Source: Ruminococcus flavefaciens (GTDB taxonomy: Bacteria > Bacillota > Clostridia > Oscillospirales > Ruminococcaceae). Taken from it: a stretch of 45,317 nt of DNA. The stretch covers positions 65,977 through 111,293 of the forward strand of contig SVNH01000010.1 of assembly GCA_015067005.1 (NCBI GenBank), given 5' to 3'. This document shows positions 7,662 through 16,688 of this stretch, piece after piece. Every line of letters begins with the position of its first letter. The stretch's first letter is position 1. The notes under the pieces are model-generated. The model ran no database searches, was not told the DNA's origin, and worked only from the letters and a program-made list of their open reading frames with translations. The position numbers and the translations under genes are program-made.

Positions 7662-7681
7662 ACAAATAATATTTCTTAAAT

Positions 7682-8386
7682 TTAAAGCAGTTTCTTCTTG
7701 ATCTGACTGCTATTGCGCGGATATTTTGGCGAAGTCTGCGATATTTTATCTATAATAATTATTCGTCTTTCATCGGCTTCAAGTCCATAGGCTATATCGT
7801 CCTTTAATTCGCCGCCAAGCAGTTTTACAGCATTCATACCGGCAGAAATGTCCTCAGAAGGTCCTTTCATTGACAGGAATTGTCCTCCAACTTTAACAAA
7901 AGGAAGACACAGTTCACTAAGCAGCGACATATTAGCTACTGCTCTTGCACATGAAACATCAAATTTTTCACGATATTCAGTCTTTTTACCGTAGTCCTCA
8001 GCACGTCCGTGAATAAACTCGGCATTGATTTCAAGCAAATCACATAAATTCTGAAGAAAAACTATTCTCTTATTCAAACTATCAAGAAGTGTTATGTTAA
8101 TATCCGGACGATAGAGTTTCAAAGGAACAGAAGGAAATCCAGCACCTGTTCCAACATCAATAATTGACGCATTCTGCGGTATATTCGCATATTTGCAAAG
8201 CAAAATGCTGTCAATAAAATGCTTTATTAGTATTTCATCAGGCTGAGTAATTGCTGTAAGATTGACATTTTCATTGTAGCTTACGAGATACTGTGCATAA
8301 TTGTCCAACTTATTATATGTAGCACGATCTAATGTAAGACCATACTGCTCAAATTTAGAGCAAGATAATTCAAATTCAGGCAGCAT
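7682..8386 (-). CDS. rsmG: 16S rRNA (guanine-527-N7) methyltransferase RsmG
   Basis: A 234-aa SAM-dependent methyltransferase that modifies G527 in the 530 loop of 16S rRNA; its loss gives low-level streptomycin resistance in other bacteria. The SAM-binding motif IIDVGTGAGFPSVPLKL is clear, preceded by HFIDSILL, and FDVSCARAVANMSLL and FLSMKGP follow as in the family. Full length. The gap to mnmG is one base, so it is translationally close-coupled in mnmE-mnmG-rsmG. Confidence 0.95.
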   Translation of the reverse strand: MLPEFELSCSKFEQYGLTLDRATYNKLDNYAQYLVSYNENVNLTAITQPDEILIKHFIDSILLCKYANIPQNASIIDVGTGAGFPSVPLKLYRPDINITLLDSLNKRIVFLQNLCDLLEINAEFIHGRAEDYGKKTEYREKFDVSCARAVANMSLLSELCLPFVKVGGQFLSMKGPSEDISAGMNAVKLLGGELKDDIAYGLEADERRIIIIDKISQTSPKYPRNSSQIKKKLL

Positions 8387-8387
8387 T

Positions 8388-10265
8388 TTACTTCTCCTTA
8401 GATTTTTGCAGCCATACAGACAGCAATGAAACGTCCGCAGGTGACACGCCAGAAATACGTGAAGCCTGACCGAGTGAAAATGGCTGAAGTTTATTCAGCT
8501 TCTCGGCAGCCTCAAGTCTCAGACCTCTTACTTGGCTATAATCCGTATTTTCGGGAAGCTTGACATTTTCAAATTTACGCATAAGCTCAATCTGATCCAT
8601 CTGCTTAGATATGTAGCCTTCATATTTTATCTGAAGATCAACCTGTTCACATACATCATCAGGAAGTACAGGTCTATTCTTATCAAAAGCAGCAATATCG
8701 TCATAATTCAGCTGAGGACGTCTGATGAGATCAGCCAATTTGCAGCCGGTTGTAAGAATAGAAGTACCCTTACTCTCAAGAAAATCGTTCAAGCTGTCGC
8801 TTGGTGCAATATTAGTAGTTTTTACACGATGAATTTCTTCATCAGTCAGCCTGATTTTATCCATAAGCCGCTCATATCTCTCATCGGAGATCAGTCCGAG
8901 CTTGTGACCGATAGGAGTAAGACGCTGATCTGCGTTATCCTGCCTCAAAACAAGCCTGTACTCACTTCTTGAAGTCATCATTCTATAAGGATCTGAGCAA
9001 CCTTTAGTTACAAGGTCGTCAACAAGCGTACCGATATAAGAACTTGCTCTGTCGAGTATCATCGGTTCACGTTTTTTTATCTTCAAAGCAGCATTTATGC
9101 CTGCAACTATACCTTGTGCTGCCGCTTCTTCGTATCCAGAGCTTCCATTGAACTGTCCTGCGCCATAAAGTCCCTTGATTTTTTTAAACTCAAGCGTAGG
9201 CAGAAGCTGTGTCGGATTGCAGCAATCATACTCAATTGCGTATGCTGGACGCATTATCTCAACGTCCTCAAGTCCATCTATTGTCTTTAAAAATGCAAGC
9301 TGAACGTCCTCTGGCAATGATGATGACATTCCCTGCAAATAGTACTCTTCTGTTGTAAGTCCCATCGGCTCTACAAATAACTGATGTCTTGGCTTATCAG
9401 AAAATCTCACAATTTTGTCCTCGATTGACGGACAATACCTTGGTCCTACACCTTCGATTTTTCCTGAGTAAAGAGGTGACCTGTCAAGGTTTGCGAGTAT
9501 CACTTCATGTGTTTTACTATTAGTATAAGTGACGTAGCACGATACTTTATTATCAAGAGTAGCCGGATCAGTTTCAAACGAAAAGGGAGTTATATCCTGA
9601 TCTCCGTCCTGACGTTCCATAATGTCAAAGTTGATACTTCTCTTATTAACACGACATGGAGTACCGGTTTTAAAACGGCGAAGTTCCACACCGCAGTCAG
9701 TAAGACTTTGTGAAAGATACTTGCTTGGCAATGCAGAATCAGGTCCGCTTTCGTATGATTTTTCGCCAATGTGGATTTTACCTTTAAGGTAAGTACCTGT
9801 GGAAATTATGACAGCTTTCACAGAATATTCAGCACCGAGCGATGTTCTTATCCCGGAAATTTTTCCGTCCTCTACAATAATTTCAGCGACTTCAGCCTGC
9901 TTTACGAACAGATTCTGCTGCTTTTCACATACTTCCTTCATATAATTATGGTACTTCACACGGTCTGCTTGTACTCTTAAACTGTGTACAGCCGGACCTT
10001 TACCACGATTCAGCATTCTGCTCTGAATGAAGCATTTATCCGCAGCTTTTCCCATTTCACCGCCAAGTGCGTCTATTTCACGAACGAGATGACCTTTCGC
10101 AGTGCCGCCAATCGACGGGTTACACGGCATATTTGCAATCTGGTCAAGTGAAATGGTAAACATGACCGTCTTGCAGCCGAGACGTGCAGAAGCAAGAGCA
10201 GCTTCGACACCAGCGTGGCCTGCGCCGACAACTGCAACATCAAATTCGCCCATATTGTAATTCAT
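8388..10265 (-). CDS. mnmG: tRNA uridine-5-carboxymethylaminomethyl modification enzyme MnmG (GidA)
   Basis: A 625-aa FAD enzyme that with MnmE installs the aminomethyl-type modification at wobble U34 of several tRNAs. The N-terminal dinucleotide-binding motif [14 protein letters not shown] is followed by [21 protein letters not shown] and a middle [21 protein letters not shown] motif. The C-terminal helical domain ends with the typical [27 protein letters not shown] precedes the ATG. A parS palindrome occupies the gap between it and mnmE. Length and motifs are normal. Confidence 0.96.
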   Translation of the reverse strand: MNYNMGEFDVAVVGAGHAGVEAALASARLGCKTVMFTISLDQIANMPCNPSIGGTAKGHLVREIDALGGEMGKAADKCFIQSRMLNRGKGPAVHSLRVQADRVKYHNYMKEVCEKQQNLFVKQAEVAEIIVEDGKISGIRTSLGAEYSVKAVIISTGTYLKGKIHIGEKSYESGPDSALPSKYLSQSLTDCGVELRRFKTGTPCRVNKRSINFDIMERQDGDQDITPFSFETDPATLDNKVSCYVTYTNSKTHEVILANLDRSPLYSGKIEGVGPRYCPSIEDKIVRFSDKPRHQLFVEPMGLTTEEYYLQGMSSSLPEDVQLAFLKTIDGLEDVEIMRPAYAIEYDCCNPTQLLPTLEFKKIKGLYGAGQFNGSSGYEEAAAQGIVAGINAALKIKKREPMILDRASSYIGTLVDDLVTKGCSDPYRMMTSRSEYRLVLRQDNADQRLTPIGHKLGLISDERYERLMDKIRLTDEEIHRVKTTNIAPSDSLNDFLESKGTSILTTGCKLADLIRRPQLNYDDIAAFDKNRPVLPDDVCEQVDLQIKYEGYISKQMDQIELMRKFENVKLPENTDYSQVRGLRLEAAEKLNKLQPFSLGQASRISGVSPADVSLLSVWLQKSKEK

Positions 10266-10279
10266 CTTATCACTCCTTT

Positions 10280-10295
10280 TGTTTCACGTGAAACA
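10280..10295. other. parS site 3
   Basis: A perfect TGTTTCACGTGAAACA between the mnmE stop and the mnmG ribosome site. It is about 3.6 kb from sites 1-2 and 5 kb from dnaA. Confidence 0.97.
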
Positions 10296-11657
10296 TTATT
10301 TGCCGACACAGAATCTTGAAAACACCTCATCAACAACAGACTCAGTAATTTTCTTACCAGTAAGTTCAAGCAGAGACTGCTCCGCTTCATCAATCAGAAC
10401 ATTAACAGCGTCCAGAAGTTCGCCAGAATCAATTGCAAGGATCGCACTATCAATTGATTTGATAGCGTTATCAATACAGCATTTCTGTCGCTCATTAGCT
10501 GCCGAAACGGTGTTGAAGGAAGTCTCATTCAGCATAAAAATGTTTTCGATAGCTGATTTCAATTCAGAAATACCGGTATTTTCTTTTGCAGATAGATATA
10601 CGAATTGTATATTATTTTCTTTAAAAATAGAAGTGTCAAGCTTTAGATCAATGTCATTTTTATTGATGACAGCTACTGTATTTTTATTATTAATTTTATT
10701 AATTAAATATAAATCGTCCTCGGTGAGCGGACAGCCTCCGTCAAAAACAGCAATTACAAGTTCAGCTGAATCAATCATTTTTTCAGCCATTTCAACTCCG
10801 ATACCCTCGATAACATCGTCAGTGTCCCTGATGCCGGCAGTGTCAGAAAGGCGAAGAACAATATCTCCGAGGCGGACAGTTTCCTCAACGATGTCGCGCG
10901 TAGTGCCGGCAATATCGGTAACAATGCTTCTCTGAACTCCGCTCAGTGAATTGAAAAGGGTAGACTTTCCGACATTTGGCCTTCCCACAATAGCAGTCAG
11001 AATACCTTCGCGGATAATTCTTCCGGCATCATAATTCTGAACAAGCGACGAAAGCTCTTTGCGGACTTCCTCAAGAACCATTTTCAGATTCTCAGGCTCA
11101 ACAGCAGGGATGTCCTCTTCCGGATAATCAGCCCACGCAGCAAGGTCACCGAGTATCTTGATAAGCTTACCCGAGCACTTATCCGCAAGCTTAAAAGCAG
11201 CACCATCACGAAGCTCTTCCGCCATTTTTAATTCACGTTCACTCTTAGCTGAAATAACGTCCATAACAGCCTCAGCCTGAGTGAGGTCAAGCTTACCGTT
11301 CAGAAACGCACGTTTAGTAAATTCGCCCGGCAGAGCATTATCAGCACCATTATTAATCAGGGTGCGAAGAATACGTCTCGTTACATATATTCCCCCATGA
11401 CACGAGATCTCGGCAGTATTCTCGCCGGTATAACTGTGAGGCGCACGAAATACAGTCAATATGCAGTCATCAAGACGCTCATCGCCGTCAGACGCATATC
11501 CGTAAGCGCAGGTATAGCCCTCCATATCGACAGCCTTTTTTCCGCTCACAGACGTAAATACTTTATCAGCTATCTCCAGAGCTTTTTCGCCTGAGACTCT
11601 TATCACTGCGATACCGCCGGTTGCATCCGGAGTTGAAACAGCAGCAATCGTTGACAA
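10296..11657 (-). CDS. mnmE: tRNA modification GTPase MnmE (TrmE)
   Basis: A 453-aa GTPase partner of MnmG. It has an N-terminal tetrahydrofolate-binding domain beginning STIAAVSTPDATGGIAVIRV, helical domains, and an inserted G domain with GRPNVGKST near 225-233, AGTTRD, DTAG and NKND. The C-terminal CVGK supplies the conserved cysteine motif (C-[IV]-GK). I prefer a TTG start at 11657: AGGAG lies 7 bases upstream and homologues begin here. A GTG three codons earlier (11666) overlaps that ribosome site. An intrinsic terminator lies directly upstream. Confidence 0.94.
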   Translation of the reverse strand: MSTIAAVSTPDATGGIAVIRVSGEKALEIADKVFTSVSGKKAVDMEGYTCAYGYASDGDERLDDCILTVFRAPHSYTGENTAEISCHGGIYVTRRILRTLINNGADNALPGEFTKRAFLNGKLDLTQAEAVMDVISAKSERELKMAEELRDGAAFKLADKCSGKLIKILGDLAAWADYPEEDIPAVEPENLKMVLEEVRKELSSLVQNYDAGRIIREGILTAIVGRPNVGKSTLFNSLSGVQRSIVTDIAGTTRDIVEETVRLGDIVLRLSDTAGIRDTDDVIEGIGVEMAEKMIDSAELVIAVFDGGCPLTEDDLYLINKINNKNTVAVINKNDIDLKLDTSIFKENNIQFVYLSAKENTGISELKSAIENIFMLNETSFNTVSAANERQKCCIDNAIKSIDSAILAIDSGELLDAVNVLIDEAEQSLLELTGKKITESVVDEVFSRFCVGK

Positions 11658-11670
11658 ATCTATCACTCCT

Positions 11671-11696
11671 AAAAAAACAACGGCAAAGCTGCCGTT
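11671..11696 (-). terminator. Intrinsic terminator or attenuator between jag and mnmE
   Basis: AACGGCA/TGCCGTT stem (11679-11685 with 11690-11696) and loop AAGC, followed on the minus strand by G then seven T, then directly by the mnmE ribosome site. A second hairpin, GGGACGG/CCGTCCC (11711-11717 with 11723-11729), lies just upstream. Confidence 0.8.
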
Positions 11697-11735
11697 GAAT
11701 AAAGTATTCGGGGACGGACGAGCCGTCCCTGCAAA

Positions 11736-12791
11736 TTAAAGTTCGATCTTTCCGTAGAGACCGCCTTCCATATTATCTTCCGGCTTAGGTCTCTTGTAGT
11801 CCTTTTCAAAGCTTGTAGAAAGGTCAACGGACTTTCTCTCCATTGTTACCTCTCTGTCACGATTTCTTGAACCGCCTCTGCGGTCGTTTCTTCTGCCGCC
11901 TCTGCGGTCATCACGGCGTCTGTCGTTTCTTCTCGGATTATTTGAAGAAATGATAATCTTTCTGTAAGGCTCTTCTCCGACTGAACGTGAAGAAACGCCT
12001 TCGATATTTGAGATAGCAGAGTGGATAACTCTTCTCTCATAAGGATTCATTGGCTCAAGCGGCTGAGATCTTCCAGTTCTGAGAACCGACTTAGCTACCT
12101 TTGCAGCAAGCTGTTCGAGAGTTTCTTTTCTCTTATTTCTGTAACCGAGACAGTCAATAGTAATTCTGTAATAGTCCTTATCGCCCTTATTAGCGATGAT
12201 AGAGCAGAGGTACTGAATAGCGTCGAGAGTTTCACCCCTTCTGCCGATAATAGTACCGTTATTATCGCTCTCGATATTGATTATAGCACCTGATTCATTC
12301 TGATATATCTTATATTCAGCGTCAACACCGATAGCTCTGAGAATGCTTGTGATGTAGTCTCTTGCAAGCTTTACCTTAGGATGAACAAGGCTCTCATCCT
12401 CAATGAGGGTGAAGTTATCGAGTGAATACTCTTCATCATCGTCATGAACCTCAGCAGCCGGAGCTGTTTCAGCAACTGTTTCTACTGTTTTTTCTTCAGT
12501 CTTCTTTACCTCAGCAGCAGCTGTCAATGTTACCTTAGGCTGTTCGCTGACAGTCTTTTCAGGAGCAGCTTTTTTAACAGTCTCTTCTGCTTTCTTTTCA
12601 GGAGCGGCTGGTTTCTTCTCAGCTGATGCGATAGTAGCTTTTACTTTTGCGTCCTTAGCGCCGAGACCGAAAAGACCTTTTTTACCTTCATCAACGATCT
12701 CAAATCTGATCTCTTTAATGTCCTTGCCGAATTTCTTAGCTGCGAGTTCTTTTGCTTCTTCAACTGTTTTTGCTGTAAAAATTTCAGTCAT
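11736..12791 (-). CDS. jag: RNA-binding protein Jag/KhpB (SpoIIIJ-associated)
   Basis: A 351-aa RNA-binding protein. The Jag-N domain (residues 1-50, MTEIFTAKTVEEAKELAAKK) is followed by a long Ala/Glu/Lys-rich linker (about 60-130), then a KH domain with the GxxG loop IIGRRGE, and an R3H domain with ERRVIHSAI. After R3H comes an unusual Arg/Asp/Gly-rich tail (RRNDRRRDDRRGGRRNDRRG) and a GGLYGKIEL end. Family members bind sRNAs and mRNAs and affect division and elongation. The start follows GGGAGGTATAACA. An in-frame start eight codons earlier lacks a ribosome site and would overlap yidC. Confidence 0.92.
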   Translation of the reverse strand: MTEIFTAKTVEEAKELAAKKFGKDIKEIRFEIVDEGKKGLFGLGAKDAKVKATIASAEKKPAAPEKKAEETVKKAAPEKTVSEQPKVTLTAAAEVKKTEEKTVETVAETAPAAEVHDDDEEYSLDNFTLIEDESLVHPKVKLARDYITSILRAIGVDAEYKIYQNESGAIINIESDNNGTIIGRRGETLDAIQYLCSIIANKGDKDYYRITIDCLGYRNKRKETLEQLAAKVAKSVLRTGRSQPLEPMNPYERRVIHSAISNIEGVSSRSVGEEPYRKIIISSNNPRRNDRRRDDRRGGRRNDRRGGSRNRDREVTMERKSVDLSTSFEKDYKRPKPEDNMEGGLYGKIEL

Positions 12792-12811
12792 TGTTATACC
12801 TCCCTGAGGAA

Positions 12812-13936
12812 TCAATCCTCATCAATATCATTATCATCGTAGACATCGCCGTATTTTTCAGCCATACGCTTTCTTGCTTCCTTGATCTTATCGCGGTTAA
12901 ACTTATTCATTTCAGAACGTGAAGCCTTTTCGCCGTTAGGCTTTTTACCGTTTTTACCAGAATTCTGCTGATTAGCGAGTTCCTGCTGTTCGAGCATTCT
13001 CTGCATGAAAGTTTTCTTCTCAGGATGTTTTTCAGCATAGATACGTGCTTTTTCTTTTTCCTTTTCATTTATCGCCTCAGTACGTTCGGGAGTAAAATAG
13101 TGGTTGAGGGCGAATGTAATGAAGAATGAGAAGAGTGCGGACCATATCCAGTAGAAACCAACACCGGCAGGAACACTGTAAGCGAACCATACAGAAAGGA
13201 GCGGCATGAAATACATCATAAATGTAAGGCAGCCGTTGCTCTGCATATTAGGGTTGACCTTTCTCTGGTGTATCTGACTGTAAACTGATGCAATAAGCTG
13301 TGCAAGACCTGCACATATCGGAATAAAGAAGAGAACGATAGATTCTCTGCTTGACCAATCAACATGGATCGAAGGGACTTTACCGAGATTTGCACCGAAT
13401 ATAGTGAAATTATCACTGAATTCCCTTACTTTTGTGCGGAACTCTCCGTCGAGGAGACCTGAATACTTTGAAGGCTCATCATTAAGATCATTCATAATGA
13501 CAAGCTCACCTCTGAGGTTGCTCAGCTTAGTACCTGCAATAGCAGCAGCTTCTTTTCTTATACCCTTAGAGAATCTGAGGATATGTGTGATAGGCTTATA
13601 AACAACGTCCAGCACACCGAAGAGAAGGAACATCTGGATAAATGCAGGGAGACAGCTTCCCATAGGATTGATGCCTTCCTGGATATAAAGCTTCTGCTGT
13701 TCTTCCTGAAGTCTCTGCGGGTTATTGGAATAGCTTTTGCGAAGCTTTTCGAGTTTAGGTGTAAGCAGCTGCATACGAGCAGCATTTTTCTGTGTTTTGA
13801 AGTTTACCGGAAGAAGAATTATCTTTGTAACGATAGTAAAAACTATTATCGAAACAGCGTAGTTCTGGAAGATACGGTAAATCAGCATCATAAGGTATCC
13901 GAACGGGATACCGATAATATCATAAATTGCGTTCAA
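12812..13936 (-). CDS. yidC: Membrane protein insertase YidC/SpoIIIJ
   Basis: A 374-aa Oxa1-family insertase that inserts proteins into the membrane, alone or with SecYEG. Hydrophobic segments are visible at roughly 1-25, 30-50, 100-120, 190-220, 235-255 and 260-280. The family motif NPMGSCLPAFIQMFLLFGV precedes the second conserved segment. There is no lipoprotein signal: it starts directly with the first membrane helix. The hydrophilic-groove arginine of Bacillus SpoIIIJ appears here as lysine (TKIILLPV). The C-terminal 80 residues are charged and cytosolic. It lies between yidD and jag, the conserved order. Confidence 0.94.
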   Translation of the reverse strand: MNAIYDIIGIPFGYLMMLIYRIFQNYAVSIIVFTIVTKIILLPVNFKTQKNAARMQLLTPKLEKLRKSYSNNPQRLQEEQQKLYIQEGINPMGSCLPAFIQMFLLFGVLDVVYKPITHILRFSKGIRKEAAAIAGTKLSNLRGELVIMNDLNDEPSKYSGLLDGEFRTKVREFSDNFTIFGANLGKVPSIHVDWSSRESIVLFFIPICAGLAQLIASVYSQIHQRKVNPNMQSNGCLTFMMYFMPLLSVWFAYSVPAGVGFYWIWSALFSFFITFALNHYFTPERTEAINEKEKEKARIYAEKHPEKKTFMQRMLEQQELANQQNSGKNGKKPNGEKASRSEMNKFNRDKIKEARKRMAEKYGDVYDDNDIDED

Positions 13937-13948
13937 TATTTATCCCTC

Positions 13949-14239
13949 TTAATCAGTTTTATTGTCTTCTTCACATTCAAAAGAATGTATATCTGTGTGA
14001 TCGCAGCTTTGTGCTCTGAACGTAAATTTTTCAGGAACAGGATCATATCCGCCCATTGACCACGGATTGCATCTGAGTATTCTCCATCCTGCGAGCAGAA
14101 AGCCTCTGAAGAAGCCGAATTTTCTGAAAGCTTCCATCGCATAGGCACTGCACGTAGGGTGATACTTGCATTTAGCCGGAAAGAACGGTGAGATACATTT
14201 CTGATAGAACTTTATCAGAAGCATAGCCAGATATTTCAT
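13949..14239 (-). CDS. yidD: Membrane protein insertion efficiency factor YidD
   Basis: A 96-aa YidD protein, a small membrane-associated factor aiding YidC-dependent insertion. The family core is plain: FYQKCISPFFPAKCKYHPTCSAYAMEAF, then WRILRCNPWSMGGYDPVP, with all conserved cysteines. The ATG overlaps the rnpA stop codon (ATGA), so the two are translationally coupled. A TTG six codons upstream is less likely. The C-terminal tail (HSFECEEDNKTD) is acidic and variable. Confidence 0.94.
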   Translation of the reverse strand: MKYLAMLLIKFYQKCISPFFPAKCKYHPTCSAYAMEAFRKFGFFRGFLLAGWRILRCNPWSMGGYDPVPEKFTFRAQSCDHTDIHSFECEEDNKTD

Positions 14240-14607
14240 CTGTTTTTCTTTCCGCAAGCCGGAAAGCTCCTGAACATTTTCTGTATCTCTTTAACTCCGT
14301 GTTTTTCCATATAGCCGCAGTATTCCTGAGACTTTATACTGCATATCGGCTCTCTTGCGACTATTACTATATCTATGCCGACAGGTATATCTACCTCAAA
14401 CTGACGATAAGCGAGGCGGATAAGTCTTTTGGCTCTGTTCCTGTGAACAGCGTTTCCGATTTTCTTTCCGGCAGTTATACCAAGACGATTAAATGATCTG
14501 CCGTTAGGTCTAACATAGATAACAGAATATCTTGAGGCAGAATATCTGCCTTTCTTATAAAGAGTCAGAAAGTCTCTGTTTTCATTCAAAATTTCCGTAT
14601 AAAGCAT
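14236..14607 (-). CDS. rnpA: Ribonuclease P protein component
   Basis: A 123-aa basic protein subunit of RNase P, which with the rnpB RNA matures tRNA 5' ends. The RNR signature appears as NAVHRNRAKRLIRLAYR, preceded by RLGITAGKKIGN. The start MLYTEILNENRDF is chosen by homology; an upstream in-frame ATG (14640) falls in the rpmH terminator. The ribosome site is weak (GATGG). The gene lies just beyond a terminator-like hairpin downstream of rpmH, the usual way rpmH is expressed in excess over rnpA. Confidence 0.94.
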   Translation of the reverse strand: MLYTEILNENRDFLTLYKKGRYSASRYSVIYVRPNGRSFNRLGITAGKKIGNAVHRNRAKRLIRLAYRQFEVDIPVGIDIVIVAREPICSIKSQEYCGYMEKHGVKEIQKMFRSFPACGKKNR

Positions 14608-14626
14608 AAAAATACCATCGTAATTA

Positions 14627-14659
14627 ACAAAAAAGACCACAAAAATAGATTTTGTGGTC
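14627..14659 (-). terminator. Terminator/attenuator between rpmH and rnpA
   Basis: GACCAC (14635-14640) pairs with GTGGTC (14654-14659), extended by A/T pairs, and on the minus strand is followed by TTTTTTG. The rnpA operon is presumably expressed by readthrough. Confidence 0.8.
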
Positions 14660-14666
14660 AGCGTCG

Positions 14667-14801
14667 TCAGTGAGTTAATCTTGCTCTGCCCTTAGATCTT
14701 CTACGAGCTAAAACCTTTCTGCCGTTCTTAGTAGCCATTCTCTTCATAAAGCCGTGCTCTTTCTTTCTGTGGAGCTTCTTAGGCTGATATGTTCTTTTCA
14801 T
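14667..14801 (-). CDS. rpmH: Ribosomal protein bL34
   Basis: A 44-aa very basic protein of the large ribosomal subunit, beginning [18 protein letters not shown] and ending SKGRARLTH, the standard bL34 sequence. AGAGGAGG precedes the ATG at 14801. It is the first gene of the leftward rpmH-rnpA-yidD-yidC-jag transcript, driven by a consensus promoter at 14914-14942, and is divergent from dnaA as in nearly all Firmicutes. Confidence 0.97.
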   Translation of the reverse strand: MKRTYQPKKLHRKKEHGFMKRMATKNGRKVLARRRSKGRARLTH

Positions 14802-14913
14802 TATGAGATCCTCCTCTCTGAGCTTATGTTATACTTGAGAATATATGCGAAAATACGCAATATTCATATCGTTGTAGAATATGCCGGCACATTTGCCAAC
14901 ATTACACTAACCA

Positions 14914-14942
14914 ATTATATATCAAAAATATACTGATGTCAA
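14914..14942 (-). promoter_or_regulatory. Consensus promoter of rpmH
   Basis: On the minus strand: TTGACA (14937-14942), a 17-bp spacer and TATAAT (14914-14919). A perfect strong promoter, about 110 bases before rpmH. Confidence 0.92.
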
Positions 14943-15218
14943 GCAGTTTATGAAATTTTTCATAAAAAAGTGATATTTTCAGTTTTTTTACCAATATGTC
15001 CTGTCAGGGCAGCTCTTAAATTTCATCATATTGTCAATTTATGAATAGAGGCAAAAAATGAACGATTCTTCACTGTTCAGAAGTTTTCAACAGTGATCAT
15101 GGCTTTTTTTCTTGAAATCAGGTTCATTTTTACTGTGATTCAACACAGTTTTCAACAATATGTCAATTTACGTGTGGAAAGAAACTCTATTTTCTAATTC
15201 TTTGATATATAAAATCGC

Positions 15219-15247
15219 TTGCAATTTCATCAGCGGTATGCTATAAT
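15219..15247 (+). promoter_or_regulatory. Promoter of dnaA
   Basis: TTGCAA (15219-15224), a 17-bp spacer and TATAAT (15242-15247), about 70 bases upstream of the dnaA ATG. Confidence 0.85.
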
Positions 15248-15320
15248 ATATGTATATTATTATTATAGGGAAGTATCGTTAATTTTTCTTTCCCATTATT
15301 ATTTCGTACGGAGGTAAAAT

Positions 15321-16688
15321 ATGAATTCTTTTGAGGAAGTTTTTGAAAATGTTAAACAATACTGCCTTCAGAAAAATATCCCCGCAATCGCTATCACTAC
15401 TTGGATCGACCAGATGAAACCCGTAAGCTTTAACGGTACAGACGCTGTATTCATCGTTCAGACAGATTTCCAGAGAGATATAGTTTTCAATAAATACGGC
15501 GATATTCTGAAAGAGGCTTTCTATAATATCCTCGGCTTTGAAGTTAATATCATCATCAACAGCGAGACAGATGAATCAAATAAGATCAAGGTCCCAACAG
15601 ATGATGAACTCGAACAGAAACACGCTGAACTCGAAAAGACCTATAAATTTGCCAACTATGACTATACTTTCGATACCTTCATCGAAGGCAGATCAAATGA
15701 GTTCGCTCTTGCCTGCAGTAAGGCTGTTGCCAAGAACTGCGGCGAAAAAGCCGTTCCTGACTATAATCCGCTCTTCATCTACGGTCCTTCAGGAATGGGA
15801 AAAACCCACCTTATCACAGCTATCGCAAACGAAGTCCGCAAAAATAATCCGGATTTCAATATCGTATATGTCACCAGCGAAACATTTGGCAGCGACCTCG
15901 TAAACGCTATCAATAACGGTCTCATATCAGATTTCCACGATAAATACAGAAACGCTGATATTCTCCTTATCGACGATATTCAGTTCTTCTCAGGCAAGGA
16001 GCGTATGCAGGAAGAATTCTTCCACACATTCTATAAGCTCCACCAGGACGGCAGACAGATCGTTATCACATCAGATAAGCCTCCGAAGGAACTCCTTACA
16101 CTTGAGGAAAGACTCAGGACCAGATTCGAGGGCGGTCTTATCGCTGATATATCCGCTCCTGACTATGAAACAAGACTTGCTATCATAAACAGAAAATCTG
16201 AACTCCTTGAACTCAAAATGCCGAGCGAAGTGGCTGAATTCATGGCTAACCGCCTTAAATCCAACATCCGTCAGCTTGAAGGCGCTGTTGTACGTCTCAA
16301 GGCTCTCAACCACTTTGCAGGAAGCCCGATAACCATTTCTATGGCTCAGAGCGTTATCAGGGATGTGCTTACAGATGAGCAGCCTATACCTATCACAGTT
16401 GAGAAGATCATCTCAGAGGTATCAACCGTTTACGGCGTTTCAGCTGAAGATATACGCTCTAACAAGCGTTCATCACAGATCTCGATAGCACGTAAAGTAG
16501 CTATTTTCGTAGTTCGTGAAATAACAGGTATGCCGCTTGCTTCTATCGGTACTGAGTTCGGCGGAAGAGATCACTCAACTATCGTTTACTCAGTTACAAG
16601 CGTTTCTGACGCAATGGAAAAAGATTCAAATCTTAAAAACCTTGTTGATGACATCATAAAGAATATCAGAGATAAGAGCAAAGCATAA
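15321..16688 (+). CDS. dnaA: Chromosomal replication initiator DnaA
   Basis: A 455-aa AAA+ initiator that binds DnaA boxes and opens the origin. Domain I (1-85) mediates protein contacts, and a short linker follows. The AAA+ core has Walker A GPSGMGKTH at 155-163, Walker B LLIDDIQFF and sensor motifs ERLRTRFEGGL. The C-terminal helix-turn-helix has the signature GGRDHSTIVYSV. ACGGAGGTAAAAT gives a good ribosome site. It divides the leftward and rightward leading-strand gene blocks, as expected at the origin. Confidence 0.98.
   Translation: MNSFEEVFENVKQYCLQKNIPAIAITTWIDQMKPVSFNGTDAVFIVQTDFQRDIVFNKYGDILKEAFYNILGFEVNIIINSETDESNKIKVPTDDELEQKHAELEKTYKFANYDYTFDTFIEGRSNEFALACSKAVAKNCGEKAVPDYNPLFIYGPSGMGKTHLITAIANEVRKNNPDFNIVYVTSETFGSDLVNAINNGLISDFHDKYRNADILLIDDIQFFSGKERMQEEFFHTFYKLHQDGRQIVITSDKPPKELLTLEERLRTRFEGGLIADISAPDYETRLAIINRKSELLELKMPSEVAEFMANRLKSNIRQLEGAVVRLKALNHFAGSPITISMAQSVIRDVLTDEQPIPITVEKIISEVSTVYGVSAEDIRSNKRSSQISIARKVAIFVVREITGMPLASIGTEFGGRDHSTIVYSVTSVSDAMEKDSNLKNLVDDIIKNIRDKSKA

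Larger units (their letters stand above)
14838..15320. other. Origin-region intergenic, dnaA upstream half
   Basis: About 500 bp of AT-rich DNA between rpmH and dnaA with divergent promoters. Canonical DnaA boxes are sparse: the best is TGTGGAAAG at 15173-15181, one mismatch from the complement of TTTTCCACA. TTTTCAACA occurs at 15084-15092 and 15149-15157. Gene context makes this part of oriC, but box content is poorer than expected. Confidence 0.6.

Noticed and set aside
10279..10935. A 218-codon + strand frame antisense to mnmE
   Set aside because: It begins inside parS and lies opposite a strongly conserved gene; serine-rich composition typical of shadow frames.
13583..14059. A 158-codon + strand frame antisense to yidC/yidD
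   Set aside because: It is opposite two conserved genes, with no ribosome site.
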